From Bolinopsis microptera (taxonomy: Eukaryota > Ctenophora > Tentaculata > Lobata > Bolinopsidae): a stretch of DNA of 60,000 bases. Both the position numbers and the translations under genes were made by a program. Under the pieces are notes generated by a model. That model saw only the letters and a list, made by a program, of their open reading frames with translations, did no database searches and was not told the origin of the DNA. Positions 32,362-45,493 of the stretch are shown here, piece after piece. The stretch lies in NCBI RefSeq assembly GCF_026151205.1, contig NC_087073.1:4115001-4175000 (forward strand), written 5' to 3'. The stretch's first letter is position 1. Every line of letters starts with the position of its first letter.

Positions 32362-32931
32362 TCAAGGTGAAGGAGAGGATTGAGTTTAAGTTATGTTTAC
32401 TGATTTTCAAAGCAGTCAATGGTGTTGCGCCTGCATATCTGTGTGATCTAGTAACATTTGTTAGTTCGAGTAGCAGAAGAACTTCCTCCTTACACCTACC
32501 TGTTGGATCTACAAGATCGCACCCAAGAGCGTTTCAGACTGTTGCTCCAAAAATCTGGAACCAACTACCAATCGAAATTAAGACTTGTTCTGATGTTGAT
32601 TTGTTCAAAACATTATTAAAAACTCACCTGTTTAAGAAAAGTTATGGCATGAGCGATTAATTGACAGTATAACTTTATGTTATTTGCTTAAACTGTTTAG
32701 GATGCAACCTAATGTCATGATCTTTTTGAACTCATTAGCAATTAGACTGTTAGCTCGCTTCATAAGCATGTCATCTTCGTTCCAAAACTTTTTATGTCCT
32801 ATGCATACACTCCTTGATAGTTAACTTGATCTAGTATCTTTGTTTCACACAATAGAGCATAAGTTTTGTGGTTTATCCACTGGGCTTAGAGTTTGTGTTT
32901 AAGCTACCAAATTTTATTATTATTATTATTT
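32362..32931 (+). mobile_element. 5'-truncated CR1/L2-type LINE with 20-bp target duplication
   Basis: TAGATTGATAAGTAAAGCTA flanks it perfectly (32342-32361, 32932-32951). It encodes the ORF2 C-terminus (KERIEFKLCLLIFKAVNGVAPAYLCDL ... VAPKIWNQLPIEIKTC ... FKTLLKTHLFK), stop at 32658-32660, a 270-bp 3' UTR and an (ATT)n tail. The first codons of the open frame seen upstream of 32362 are chance read-through from the target. Confidence 0.85.
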
Positions 32932-33092
32932 TAGATTGATAAGTAAAGCTAGTTAAACTAAACGAAATTCCACCTTAAGTAAATAATGATTGTATTATAC
33001 TTGTTTTTATAATCATTACCCAAAATATTTTAATCTGATCATTGATAGGAAAATGTAGGGCACAAGTACCGCATCAGAAGAAGAGTGCAGTC

Positions 33093-36000
33093 ATGCAGAT
33101 GCCAAAAGTAATATTCATTCCCTGTGCAAGATCACATCGATTTGAGCGACGGGAGATCGAAGTTTTTGAAGAAGTCAAGGTAAGACGATTTCGACTCTAA
33201 ATAGAGTTATGATCATGAACAATACAATTCTGATTTAACGTCTTAGTTTGTGTTCAAGATAACTAGAAATCAAATCATGAGCTTAATGAGGTTGTAACAG
33301 TTTATCAATGTCTATATTAATTGCTTGCATTTCGGATGGCGATTAAACGTCGACTTGCATATAGAATATACATTATACATAGCATCCTAACGACATGATT
33401 TTAAATGATTTCTGATTTAGAATGAACGTGTACTTTCAACACTATTTTCATTCTACTTCCTTCATCAGGTTGGTAGAAGTGTAGCCAGATGTAAGACATC
33501 CCCTGACAATGCCATATTCGATTGTAAAGTTCTCTCCCGAAGTCATGCTGTTTTGTGGTACCAGGATGGATCGGTCAGTACTGTAATAACTTCCTTTTGA
33601 TATTGGTATTTTAACATGTAAGCAAAGCAAATAAACTAAGACTTGAAAAATGCTGAAGAAGTGGAACAGAATGTTTTAAGTTTAAACACGTACTCTGTTG
33701 TGTTGATTAGCAAATTACTATAACCTAATCTGCTATTGTCGTGTAACATATGCTATGTGCATAATATTGTCATATAATGGTTATAGTAGCCGGAGGTTTC
33801 AATCATAGGTTTATCATCTGTTCCGAGTTCATAAAACCGAATTATTTGTTACATTTGCTTGTTTATTAAACATACGTGCGAAGTACGTGTCTTCAAATAG
33901 TTGCATTGTATTAGCCTGCATGCCAAATAATGGTTCTTATCTGTACACTGAACCGACCTCTTTTTATAATTATTAATCATTGTTAAATAAACACAACGAA
34001 TAACTGCACATATGAGTTGCGGAGAGTGCTACAGGACTGTGGAGAATGTAAATGTAACTTGATACTCTAACTACTGTACCCTGTAAACATGCATAGTGTT
34101 CAACGAGATTCTGGTGGGCATTTCTCATCAAATCATAGAGTTAGTTCGTACAGAGAGTAGTATATATACAGACAATTATAGTTCATTTACTTGAAACTAA
34201 GGTGTGTACTAGTATTATATACGACTCTACACAGTACACAACACAAGCGAAGCCCTAGTAAGCTATCTCTAACCTGTAACTCCCTTCTTCCTACGTACGC
34301 TTGTACGCGTGTACTGATCTTATATATTATAATAGTTATATATAACTCTTGTTAATAAGCTGCTACCAGTAAATGTAGTGATGTATAATGTGTACTACTC
34401 ATGTTTCGTGCTAGCCCCACTGCACGCAACCGAGTAAACATTTACATTATCTGCATGCAGCGGAGTGTAGAAGTTAGAACACAAATAGAGTGCATTTTAC
34501 ATGCAGAGTGTTAATTACAAACATTGTGCATTTTACATGGATTTAGTTTAGACTGGCTCTGGAGCTAACTTTTATACTGCAAATCATTATTGTTGTCATC
34601 ACTCGTACATAGTCTAAGTTTATAACACCTTTGCAAATCAGCAAATTATCGAGCTAATCTAGTAAATTAAGCTAACCCTTGGCCTTGTGTAACACCTTTG
34701 TGTAACACCCTTGTGTAACTAGCTTGTGTTACACGCTTGTGTTACACCCTTGTGTAACACCCTTGTGTAACACCCTTGTGTAACACCCTTGTGTAACACC
34801 CTTATGTAACACCCTTTGACCCTTATGTAACACCCTCAGATCTGGATAAAAGACACTGCGAGCAGTAACGGAACCTTCATCAACAACACACGACTATCAC
34901 GCGGCGGCGAGGAAAGCGAACCGTTCAGAATAAGCTCAGGGGACGAGATTCAGTTTGGGGTTGATGTTATGGAAGCGAAGAAGAAGGACGGTGGAAATCC
35001 CATTACTCACGGGTGTATCATCGCAAAAGCAACTGTCATCATACCAGACGTGATGTTACCTAATCCTAACTATGTTATCAACAATCCAATGTTAAATTCA
35101 CGGTTAGTGTTTTTGTTTGTATTTTACATACAATTGTACTTACCAGGAAGCGAGCCTAGTTTTTGACACAATTTACGTCTTTGGTGAGAATCTTGCGTAT
35201 CTCATATATTAGATGCCTTGAGTAAAACAAAATTAAATCACTTATTTACTTATTGTGCCCACTTGAAAATGCTCTCTGTATTGTCCAATACCATAGTGTC
35301 ATATGAGTCAGCAAGCTGGGGTAAATGTGGCCTCGCCTTTAATCAATCAACGGAAAAGTGTTTTTTAATTTGATAATAATATGTACATCGATGTAAGATT
35401 TTTGAATGTTAAATTAAATAAATTTTCTCACACTTCCTGCGCAATGCACGTTCATGATTTCGAGGCAATTACAAACACAATAGTGCTAATACACATATTG
35501 CAATCCCTTTTGTTCACTCAATATGAATTTGATTAATGTTCATTAAGCCTGACACTCAATCTACACTGAAGTCCATGTTGCTACATGCTTGTACAGTACA
35601 ATTTTCTATTCTCTCGACATAGACCTGATAAGTTTTACTTGTGAATGTGTGATGTACAAATCTTATGTATTTGAAACTTGGTGTTAACGGGAGAAACGGG
35701 GAAAATAGTGCTCAGTAATGGCTGTTGTACAAGGTGTGATTTAAAATGAATTAACATCGAATTAGTGTGTCATGATTCTTGTAATTGATGACACATGCTG
35801 GATACTGGCTGACTTACAGCTTCTGAACGCAAATTGCAATTTATCGGGAATCAAGAGATCTGATGAAATTATGTAGTCCATCACTTGTGTACAGTGTCGT
35901 TTTAGAAAACTGCTTATAATGAGATTCAAGACTAAAAATGAGATTCAAACTAAAAATCTAATATAGATCTGTTACGGATCTGATATATAATTACTCAACA

Positions 36001-39000
36001 TTCAACAAGAGACTCCCAAATGTGGCCCAGTAATTACTATTGTAGCTGTTCTCTGTTTTGTCGGCAGGGGTATATTGATAAACTGTTATAATTTATACTA
36101 GTGCTACGTAAGTAGAGTCGGCGCCTCCCCTTGTCAATCGGCGACTGTGTGCATATTTTAAATTTTACCATTTACGTGCATATTTCAGATGTACGGAATT
36201 CAACATCGATAGTTGTACATGTCAGAATTCTTGCAGTATAGTTAATAGCACGTTATTTCGCATTGGAATGTTGCCAAACTTCATCTTCTTTTTCAGATCG
36301 CTGTCTTCCAGCTCAGAGACCTTGAACAACATCGACGAAGATCAAGATATTTTAGAATTACACGCTGCCATAAAGGTATGCAGTTTTGACCGCTACATTT
36401 TTAAGACTACATAATTTGAAGTTCAACTTACTATTCACCATTGTCTCTAATCGGCTCTCGTTTGAATAGACTGATGTGATTGGATGCGCTAAGCAAGGCC
36501 TGGTGCCAGCTTGAGAACACACAATTTCAGAATGCAGTTAACAGAGAGAATCTGTTGCACACACGATTACAAGAGTTAGAGGGTAGATTAGGAATAGCTA
36601 TTGAAGCTGCAGAATTAGGCTGGCAAGTGAGTTGGCTATGTTTTTAGTTTATGTTTTTAGTTCATGTTTTACTCGAACAATTTACGGGGATCAAATCCCC
36701 AGCGAAATAAAGGCCCCATTTCCTATCAAATAAAATCAGGATATGTCCCTATTTAACCTGATTTTGAGCGTATTAAACGTTAATTTTATTCAGTCTTGCT
36801 CCCTGTCAAATAACATGGGTTACAGGACGTTCAAAATTAAGTTAGTGGCCAGGGGACATTCTAGTGGCCAAGGGACATCCTAAATTTATTTACGAAAAGT
36901 AATTTTGTATATGGCTGTGACTGTCAACTATGTGCTCTGAGTTAGTACATTGCATCAAGCGCGGGTAATTAATGACATTTTCTCCCCGCCTAGCAACGTA
37001 TACTGCAACTGCCCAACTGGTCGAACTGTTAATTCGTTGCTTCGAGTTATATTTAGATTGTAGTATGTCAGCCCCTGATTCGCTTAGTACGGTAATGAAT
37101 TGTGTTGGAGCTTAAAATTGGGGACTAGTATGGTCCAAAATTGTTGGCCAGCAGTTGAAAATAAAAGCTTTGGATGATCACTGCTTTTTCTTCGTGAAGA
37201 TCCGAAGACATGGTGAAGAAGTCTGAAATTGTCAGGCGTTTGGTTCGTATATTACGTAACGCGCGGAGACATTTTTGCGCTAAAAGTTAAAGTCTTAGGC
37301 TTGCGAAGAGCACACGATTGTTTTCCGTATTTTGTTTGTATTTGGGCGCGGTCGGAATTAAAATATTTTGCATGCTGTTTTATAGAAATACGTCAATCAA
37401 ACTAATTAACACTTAAACTCTTGTAGTATACAACTAAATAATGTAACTGGTAACATCATTTCAGGCTCTTATAAAAGAAGATAAATTATTGGCTCGTATC
37501 GAGCTTCTTGAGAATCAACTTGAAATATTTACTAGAGTAAGTAATTTTTACCTTCATTAGATCATCTGTCACAAACTTCAATTTGTTTATTGAGACAGTA
37601 ATCGTTTGCTTTTAGATCATCAGCAAAATTTGGTTGTAGTCGTGTCGAAATTGAATCATCTAGATCTCTTAAAACCACCCTATTACTTTATTCATAACTG
37701 ACATTTTTATTGTACTCAGAACCCAACAGAAGATCAGAACAAAATAATCCAGCTTGAAAATGAGAAACATGACTATCAGATCCACGCAAAGGACAGTTTG
37801 CGGGCAATCTGCCTCGAAAAGTCTGACGTTGGCCGAAAATGTGCCGATTTAGAAAACCTTTTAACCACTGCTAGAATCGAAGTTAGCCATCACAAGAATC
37901 TTCACGAATCGACGCAAGCTGAGCTTATCAAAGGTTTGAAATTGTACTGTTTTATTTTCATCGAAAAAAAGCAGTATTCTCTCAATTTCTTTGTAGAATC
38001 ACTTTTCATCACAATGACACCATGTGTTTATAAGCTACCATACGGGCACAAGTTATAATACGGGCATAAACCAGCATAAACCTTTGTTCAGTTCAAGACG
38101 AGCTTCGAAAGAGAACGACTGAATTAGAAACAAAGGAAGCAGAATTCAAGAATTCTCTTGAAACAACTGAAGTAGAGCACAAGGAGGCTATGGAGGAGCT
38201 CAACAAGAAGCTTGAGGAAATGACCCAGAGTAATACCGAACTTAAGGAGCAGAGGAGCGAGCTGGAGAAGCAACTCGAAGGTGAGGCGTCTTTTTTAAGT
38301 ATGATTCCTGCAATGTTGTGAAGTTCTCTCAGCAGCTGATATTTTACACCTCTGTTACCCCTATATTATTGTTAGATTCATACGTGTACACTGACAATGT
38401 GGATCACAACATTCGGTCCAACGAGCACTAATGTCTATTCTTGATTTTACAATTTACTGATGGTTTCAGATGTTGCTCAAGTTCACGAAGCGCAGATCAC
38501 TTCGTTACAAAGCGATGTCGACACTTTAAAGACTAGCTTAGAGTCTGCCGATGAGAAGAAGGCTGAGCTCGAGGCAGTGGTCGAGAAGAATGAATTCCTG
38601 AAAAACGAGAATTATCGATTAGAAGAAGAGCTTATCAAACTTCGCGGTAATTATCTTATGGTTACGTTTTTCTTGTTTGGTAGAAGTTGACGTTTAATCT
38701 ATTAAAATTTGAGTTATTTTTGAATAGTTAATAGCCATGCGCCAAATCTTTCCAGAGGAGGTAGAGGCTGGAACTGCATCATCGCCCAATACGACTGTGG
38801 TTGTGGAAACTGAAACCAAAACAACCTCTTGTGAGGTCTCGGTTGACATACAATTCAGCGAGGCTTCCACTAACACTGAGCCCAATGCACGTGATCCTGG
38901 CAGCAGAGGTTGGTGGAATTTGTTTAGTAATAATACAAATTTTCATTTTTCAAATTTTTTTTTAATGATTACGGGGAAGTCTTTTTTGTCAGCATATGTC

Positions 39001-42000
39001 ACAAATCCTCAAGATTCCTCCTTTAGAACTGTCTAATGAGGATCAAGAAAACCAAATGAACACCGTCAACATCAAAGACTCAATGTCTCAAACAGAGAAA
39101 TGGTTCGACGCTATTTCTCCGTCGTCTTCCAAATCGGATATATTCTCTTCCTCATTTACCGCTGGTACGGAGACATACTTAGTTATCAATCTTGAAAGTT
39201 AAAATAGCGAAAGAATGTCCTTCCATAATATTATTATTCCTGTTGAAATTTTGTATTGTTCAAAATAACCGAATGCTTTAGCCTAGTACGATATAATTTC
39301 AGGGGACAAGAGATATCGATCTCTAAGACAAGGAAGAAGGGAGGGTCCACGACCGTGGTCAAATTCTAACGCTTTTGAGGGGTCTATCGCTCACGCCATG
39401 GCGCTAATCGAATCTCTTGATGATATCAAAAGTTCTTGCGTAAAGTTCCGAGAAGAAACAGAAAGGTATTTCCTGCATATTTTGCGGCTTTTAAAAGCTA
39501 GTTCCTTATTGGTTCAGTCTGAAGTTATAAAAGTACGTAAACACAGATTATTATATTTAAATATTGCAATCGGCTGCTTTATGTGGTTATCTGAGCGGTT
39601 CTTTTTACCACAATTGTAATATATTTGCATTGTTTACAGGGACGGGGACGATGTTGAGTTGAGTTTAGGCAGTGCATCAGAGGAGTTGTCAGTGACAGAT
39701 GACTCTAAATCTGACTCTAAACCCGACATCAACACGACCATCTCACCCCCTCCTAAGAGACGCAACTCTTACCGGTTAGTTATCAATATTCGTTTAATCT
39801 AGGAATTGATTGAGTTGTCATACGTAGTGCTATCTGCCAGGATGTGTTTTATAGGCCACTGTTCAATAAGGATTCATTTACTTTCATTGTGGGCAGCTTG
39901 TTCGCATTGATATGTATCTAAAATTTCACTTTTCCTCAGAGAGGCTTGCGAAGAGGAAGAGTTAGACACGATGGGTACGACCACACTTCGTGTAGATGAT
40001 CCATTTGATGACACGAGTGAGGCAGATGAGCAGTATGAGTTGGCTCCTGAAGATCACCCTGGCGCTTCCTCCTCTAGTGTCATTCTTAACAAAGGTAGGA
40101 TATCAATTTCATTTTTCATTTCTAGAGAAACGTCTCAATTACTTAATGTTCCTTTTTTGTAGTTTCGTGTTTATAACGAAATTTAGTATTGCATATGTTG
40201 CCCGATATTATAGACGGTGTGGGTACTAGCGTGGATATCCTCGACTCTATGTCGCATGTGCCGAGCCCCCCTCCATGGCGGTCCTCCACGCCCCCGCCAC
40301 CGCGAGCCCCGACACCGCCTCCAACGGCGGGACCCCAGCGACCGTTCTCGCCGCTTGCAGCGCGACGCAGCGTGGGGGCGCTGCACCACTCCGTAGTTAG
40401 TAAGAGAACCTCTTCTTTAGGGAGCGCGGTGGTGCCGAGGCCTCCTCCAAGATCACATAGGAAGGGTAGGTTGCATGTATCTATGGTTACCACAAGCTAT
40501 ACACTGGCCTGGTAACCTTTACTGCATGCCTTCATGCTTGTGTAATGTGTTCATTCAACTCGTGCTAAAAACAACATTTTAAAAGCTGCGACTTTTATGA
40601 TGGAATAAAGATTAAAGATGTACCAAAAAACCTGAAAAACACAGAGGCTCCCAAGGGCTTTTGAGTGTGTCATGAATTATCTCAACTTATTTTGTGTTGT
40701 TTTCTAAAAAACGTGATGTTTTCCATCACTTTAGTCTAAATCTGTTCATGAAATTAATCAAGAAGTTGAAATGTACTTTCTCTCGTGAAGTTCTTCTGTA
40801 CTTTCTTCATGAAGCTATGTACGCTCGTTTAATTATATCCGTGTTGTGCTTTTTCTCAAAAACTTGACTTTTTCGTTTAACTGAGGCTGTTTAGATGAAC
40901 TCCGATACGATTTTATACGATTTTAAATTAACACTGTTATCACAGTTTAAATGCAACTCTAACGCCATAATTTCTTTCAGTTGAATCTGCAAGTTCGTCT
41001 CCAAGACCAGACCAGTGCGAGAGTCCAATTAATCGGCAAGGTAACTATAAATTCCTCCACCCCCAATACCTAGTAAAGTAGCTGTTCAGTTTACATGAAG
41101 TTAGCTGGCTTGCTACCTCACTGTCAAGCAGATCCCTATTCTATAGGAACAGCACGAATATTACCGCAGTTCGCAGCTCAAGGCCTTGCTAGATGCTGTT
41201 AAGTTTTTGCTGAACATGCATGAACCTGTGAAGGCTTCACAGGGAATAAGAGACCTTATTCTCCCGAAAAACATTTATTTACTTTCCCAACTTTGCCTGA
41301 TTATAGTTTTCAATGTAGATAACAATTGAACCGTCTTGACCGTTCATGAAATACCTCGGCCCTTATTCCCTTTGAGCTTGTTTTGCATGTTCAGTGGTAT
41401 GTCAAGATCTGATTATCGTATTTGATTTAAAACAAACCTCCAATCAAACCCAGACAATTTGTTCGTCTGATTCTGTCATTCCTTGTAATCTGTTGAGGCA
41501 TGTTACTTTTACTTCACCCTAATCGTCCCTGCTTTCGCTCTGGTATGGCGACCTTTTACTGATTTAACAAAAATCAGCTTTCCATTTGGCCACTGGCTAA
41601 CCCAGTTCTGTTACTCAAATATTAACGTATTACTTAAGTCAACCCGTCATAGACTTACCACTTATTGCAAAACAAGCCCTGTCAAATATTGGTATCCGTA
41701 TACTGATGACGTAACAGCACTAGGCACCACCGGGTACCGGCGGAAGACAGTGCCCCGCGGTCGGGAACCCTCCACGGCTCGTGCCGCTATTGATTTGTAT
41801 AAGCTGACTCCCATCCCGCCGGTCCGGCACTACCGGAAGCCCGCCTGGGGTGTGGAGTAGATCACATGATGATCACAGTAGGTAAGAGTGAAGAGAGCGT
41901 GTCCCCCTCCTCAGCGAGCACTACTCTCAATCATTCCAACCGAGGCGTGCACCTTTATCTAACATTCTCTCCCTTGTCTTTTTCTCGTACACCGTGCATG

Positions 42001-42633
42001 TTTGGTGTTGCTGAAACTTTATACTGGGGACAAGAATTCACACTCGTGACGTTGCCAAGCTGATACATATTCTGTGTTAATTGTAATTGTTAAGTGTTTT
42101 AACATGTTTGTGTAAGAATCAAGTAAATCAGGATCTGTGTAAGAATAATTAAATTCTATTGGACAAATATGTGTTAAATGTTTAATTTAACTTTTGACGC
42201 AAAATTTGAGCTGAAAACTATGCTCTGACATTTTTGTCCGTGCATTTATCTCTGTAATGTGCTTATATTTTTAAAATGAGAGATTTAACTGACTCAAATT
42301 TGCCTGTTCCAGTCATTATTGCATTTGAAGGCTTCTCTTCTTTATTTTGTTCGGCTGTCGACGCTGACTGACAACACAGCATTCTCGCATCATCTCAAAG
42401 CATAAAAATTTACCGCCTAATTCTTGTCGCACTTACGCTATCTGTACTTTTGACTGACGACCGTACTGACTGACAGACAGACATACTTCAGAGCACAGTA
42501 AAGATATGCCCTTGTCAAAGCACTAGCCTTTATTCTTCTTTCAGGATCTATCAAGTCACGGTTTAAGGGCATCACCAGTTATGTGAGCTCTTTCTGGCAA
42601 GGAACCGGTACTGGTACTGGTACTGGTCGGTAA
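33093..42633 (+). CDS. SLMAP: SLMAP orthologue (FHA, coiled coil), 17 coding exons
   Basis: Coding exons: 33093-33179, 33469-33573, 34840-35102, 36297-36375, 36510-36626, 37465-37536, 37720-37933, 38092-38280, 38470-38646, 38756-38908, 39027-39164, 39303-39465, 39640-39774, 39940-40094, 40214-40465, 40981-41040, 42545-42633. All are GT-AG and phases agree; 815 aa. Exons 1-3 make the FHA domain (GRSVARC 31-37, SRSH 52-55, SSNGTF 72-77), which in SLMAP binds phospho-threonine on MST1/2 and recruits them to the STRIPAK phosphatase complex. Exons 5-9 are coiled coil with clear matches ([25 protein letters not shown]). Exons 10-16 are acidic or proline-rich and not recognised; exon 15 is PPPP-rich. 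The C-terminal TM tail of vertebrate SLMAP was not found; the last exon ends [16 protein letters not shown] 5' UTR exon may begin at about 33049. Confidence 0.9.
34677..34837. repeat. Minisatellite (CCTTGTGTAACAC)n running into the SLMAP exon 3 splice acceptor
   Basis: About eleven 13-15-bp units with variants, two of them in inverted form (GTGTTACAC). The last unit reads AACACCCTCAG and its AG at 34838-34839 is the 3' splice site of exon 3. Confidence 0.85.
41718..41860 (+). CDS. SLMAP alternative last exon (candidate)
   Basis: If exon 16 (phase 1) is joined to an acceptor AG at 41716-41717, the frame reads 47 codons, rich in Arg and Pro ([14 protein letters not shown] ... [15 protein letters not shown]), and stops at 41858-41860. 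The total of 2502 nt is a multiple of three. Its high GC content contrasts with the intron around it, as in exon 15. The polypyrimidine tract is weak, so it is only a candidate. Confidence 0.45.
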
Positions 42634-43511
42634 CCATGGCAACATGAAATCACATGATCTGAGATCTGATATGAGATCCGACTCACTACACCCTTGTGAC
42701 CAGTAGCTCTGTTTGAAGTCAGCTTGGAGCCAGGATAGATATTAGATATGTATCATTGAAACACTGGACACTGACTGGTGACAGATAGCTCTTTTGTGCC
42801 TCTTTTGTATCTTTGTTAACCGAGATTCGGTGCTATGATTTGTCTTTTGTTTTCTTAGCTGTTCCGTAAAAATATGTAATGGACGAGTTTGAGTTAAGTT
42901 TTATGAATTTGAAATGTTTGAGGTTTTCATAACGAACTCAGCCTGAGTAAAAAAAGTTTCAAGACATCTTCTTTGCATTAATGATTGTTGCTTTTTTGAA
43001 CATTTAGTTTTATAAAAGTGTGTAGAATATCAGTATTTTAACTGGTTTCTGTTAAAGAGTTTTTTCAGCGTCTACTAAAGTTAGTGTGAGGCAATGTTTT
43101 CACATTTAAATTGTGTGACGAGTGTACGGCAGCATGTGTATCAGCTTGGCAAGCTCCGACAGAACAACAGCATAGAAACCTCGTTGAGGTTTACATCCAA
43201 CCTCACTGAGGTTTACATCCAACCTGTTAAATTTCCTGGGTAATTGTTTTCAGCAACGACATGCGATTATGCTTCAATGTTGGGGTCTTTTTATCTATGT
43301 AACACCCTTTTCTCTCCGTTTCATATACATCACCACACATGTATGTCAGCTACCGATTGAAAATAATGCGTCGCTATCTGCATCCCTTTTGGCAGCACTG
43401 ACTCCTTTGTATTCTTCCTTTCATTGCACTTATCAGAAAGAAGTCATGTCCGTCCATTGTCCACCAATGATGAGTTTAAGAACATAGCCTTGTAATACTA
43501 ATAGTTTCTTA
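42634..43511. other. SLMAP 3' UTR and intergenic sequence
   Basis: Contains AATAAA-like sites but no coding frame supported by splice sites and family signature. A direct repeat GAGGTTTACATCCAACCT occurs twice at about 43186-43227. Confidence 0.45.
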
Positions 43512-43672
43512 GGGGTCGTTCAAATAATACGTAATCACTTTTTGGCTAATTCCCCTCTCCCTCTCTCCGTAATCTGTTTTACAGATAGCAGTATTGTGTT
43601 AAAATTACACTAGCGCAATCATTTAGAAATCCTCTTCCTCCATCATTGAAAACGTAAAATGTAAACGACCCC
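43512..43672. mobile_element. 161-bp Harbinger-like MITE
   Basis: TIR GGGGTCGTT at both ends, flanked by TTA on each side (43509-43511, 43673-43675). It shares TIR and inner motifs (ATACGTAATCA, AAATTACACTA) with 20638-20890. Confidence 0.75.
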
Positions 43673-43675
43673 TTA

Positions 43676-45159
43676 TGTCTGTAAAAGGTTGTCGGTAGTG
43701 GTAAATGGTGGATCTTGAATTCAACTTCCCGACAGGTGATAAGTTGTAAAGAATTTGTAGCGTATATTATCAGATTTATCACCTACACAAAAATGAATGT
43801 ATGTACACATGAGACCCGGAGGAAGAATGTATATTTCTTCAATTTGTGCAAGAAACTGTTCTAAAGAAAAACGTGTTGCTAGTGAACCGGTTGTGGTTGC
43901 TATGGTGGTCATCGCGACTTACCAAATCCAGGATTAGGATCCACTATTCGATTTTAGCGCTACCGATAACATTTTACAGAGTTTATTTGAAACAAACTGG
44001 TATTAGGAGTATTAGCAATAAAAAAGTAAATATGTAAAAACACCCTGTACTAATTCCAGTAGGTTTCATTCTCTGTCTTTATTCCTCCCTGAACATGGAG
44101 GTCTAAGCGTCAAATTTCCCTCCCTGCAAAAATATTTGGCTCCTCTTACTACTTCCTCCCTTCATCAAAAAGTCCCAAAAATCATGATATTCTGCCTCAA
44201 AGTGAATATATATCGCTAAGGTGGCAGAGATTGCTGAGTGCCAAGTTGATCAACCCGCTGCTGTAACCGTCAAACATGAAACAACCTCTTTTAAATCGAA
44301 ATTCAGCTTCATCAATTACAAGTTATAACATATAACATAAAATTAATGTACTACCAACTACATACGATGAAGTAAATTCTCTGGCAATCGCTTGGTTTTA
44401 ATACCTTATACCTAGTTATCGAGTTTGGTTAATGAAATTAACCTCTATAACTGGTGTGTGGTGTCGCAATAAATAGGATGCCAAATGATGGTGATTCATG
44501 TGTCTCATCATGAGAAGATGGGAGATACTGAGTAATTTATTAGACGTTAGTGGATAAATTTGCTTGATCTTATCAGAAGATATGAGCATTAGCTATATTT
44601 GAGCTTTACTTGAAGTTGAGTTTTTGAGAACAATTTATGATTTTCTGAGTGTTCAAATTCAAGTCGGTCCCAAGTTATGGTATTTCTTCCGACTTCGATT
44701 AAAGTTTGATGAAAACCTCCAAATAGGTTCAAGAATTGTGTACATTATCTGTGATATCTTTGAATCTTACTTTCAGGTAATGGGATGGAGAGTCGGCTGC
44801 AATATTACCAGGTCAGTTTGCAATTCGCAGAAATAGGTTCCTTAGAAAGCGGTTCCGTAGAAATATTAACTATTTCTTTAGAAATACACGTAATCCTAAA
44901 TTTGACTTCCTTCATTCTTAATCTTACAGTTATCTAAAACTGAAATCTGTTTTTTCATTTCTCAGAATTTTGCGCGCGCAATATGCTGGAACACCCTGGA
45001 TCACATTCAGGCATTTCGCAGAATTTAACATAACATTAACAATGGATAGTTTTGGTATATGGGATGAATCTTTTCATATTTTTGGTGACTGAACGAGGAA
45101 GCCGAAGAAAGTGATGCCATAATGCATAATATTAATGTGGTCGAGCGTGCTAAGCCTAA
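43676..45159. other. Non-coding
   Basis: No gene or repeat partner recognised. Short frames here lack codon bias and family signatures. Confidence 0.4.
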
Positions 45160-45493
45160 ATCACTCTACACTCGATCTTCGAGATTAAAAAAAGGGCCTC
45201 CGACGGCCGACAGTTGAAACCAACCTGAATCGATGTATTTTCAAACGATGATTTCGAATCACCCCACATGACATAGGGTTAAAATGCTCCCCTGTCGAGA
45301 TATCGGTGAAAAACTGTCTCTAGTTTAGGGTTTCAGTATATGCTTCAGTTATGAATTGGGTTAGGGTTAGGGCCGGGTGGGATCAGATTATAGGGTTAGG
45401 GTTTCGATTTCGAATAGTCATTCACAATTCAGGGCCACCGTGAGACGGTGAGAACGTGTTAAAAAGTCACGTGACAGTCGAGTGTAGAGTGAT
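45160..45493. mobile_element. 334-bp MITE with TAA target duplication and TTAGGG units inside
   Basis: Perfect 16-bp TIRs ATCACTCTACACTCGA, flanked by TAA on both sides (45157-45159, 45494-45496), as for PIF/Harbinger MITEs. Inside, at 45359-45410, GGGTTAGGGTTAGGG and GGGTTAGGGTTT occur. It does not encode protein. Confidence 0.8.

Noticed and set aside
38994-39026. Earlier splice acceptor for SLMAP exon 11 (TTTTTTGTCAG at 38992)
   Set aside because: With the phase of exon 10 it gives a stop after 15 codons; the acceptor TTCCTCCTTTAG at 39026 keeps the frame.
43254-43372. Alternative SLMAP exon after TTGTTTTCAG at 43251
   Set aside because: In phase but ends in a stop after about 35 codons with no family resemblance; too weak to list.
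45359-45410. Chromosome end (telomere)
   Set aside because: Only a few GGGTTA units, located inside a MITE with genes on both sides.
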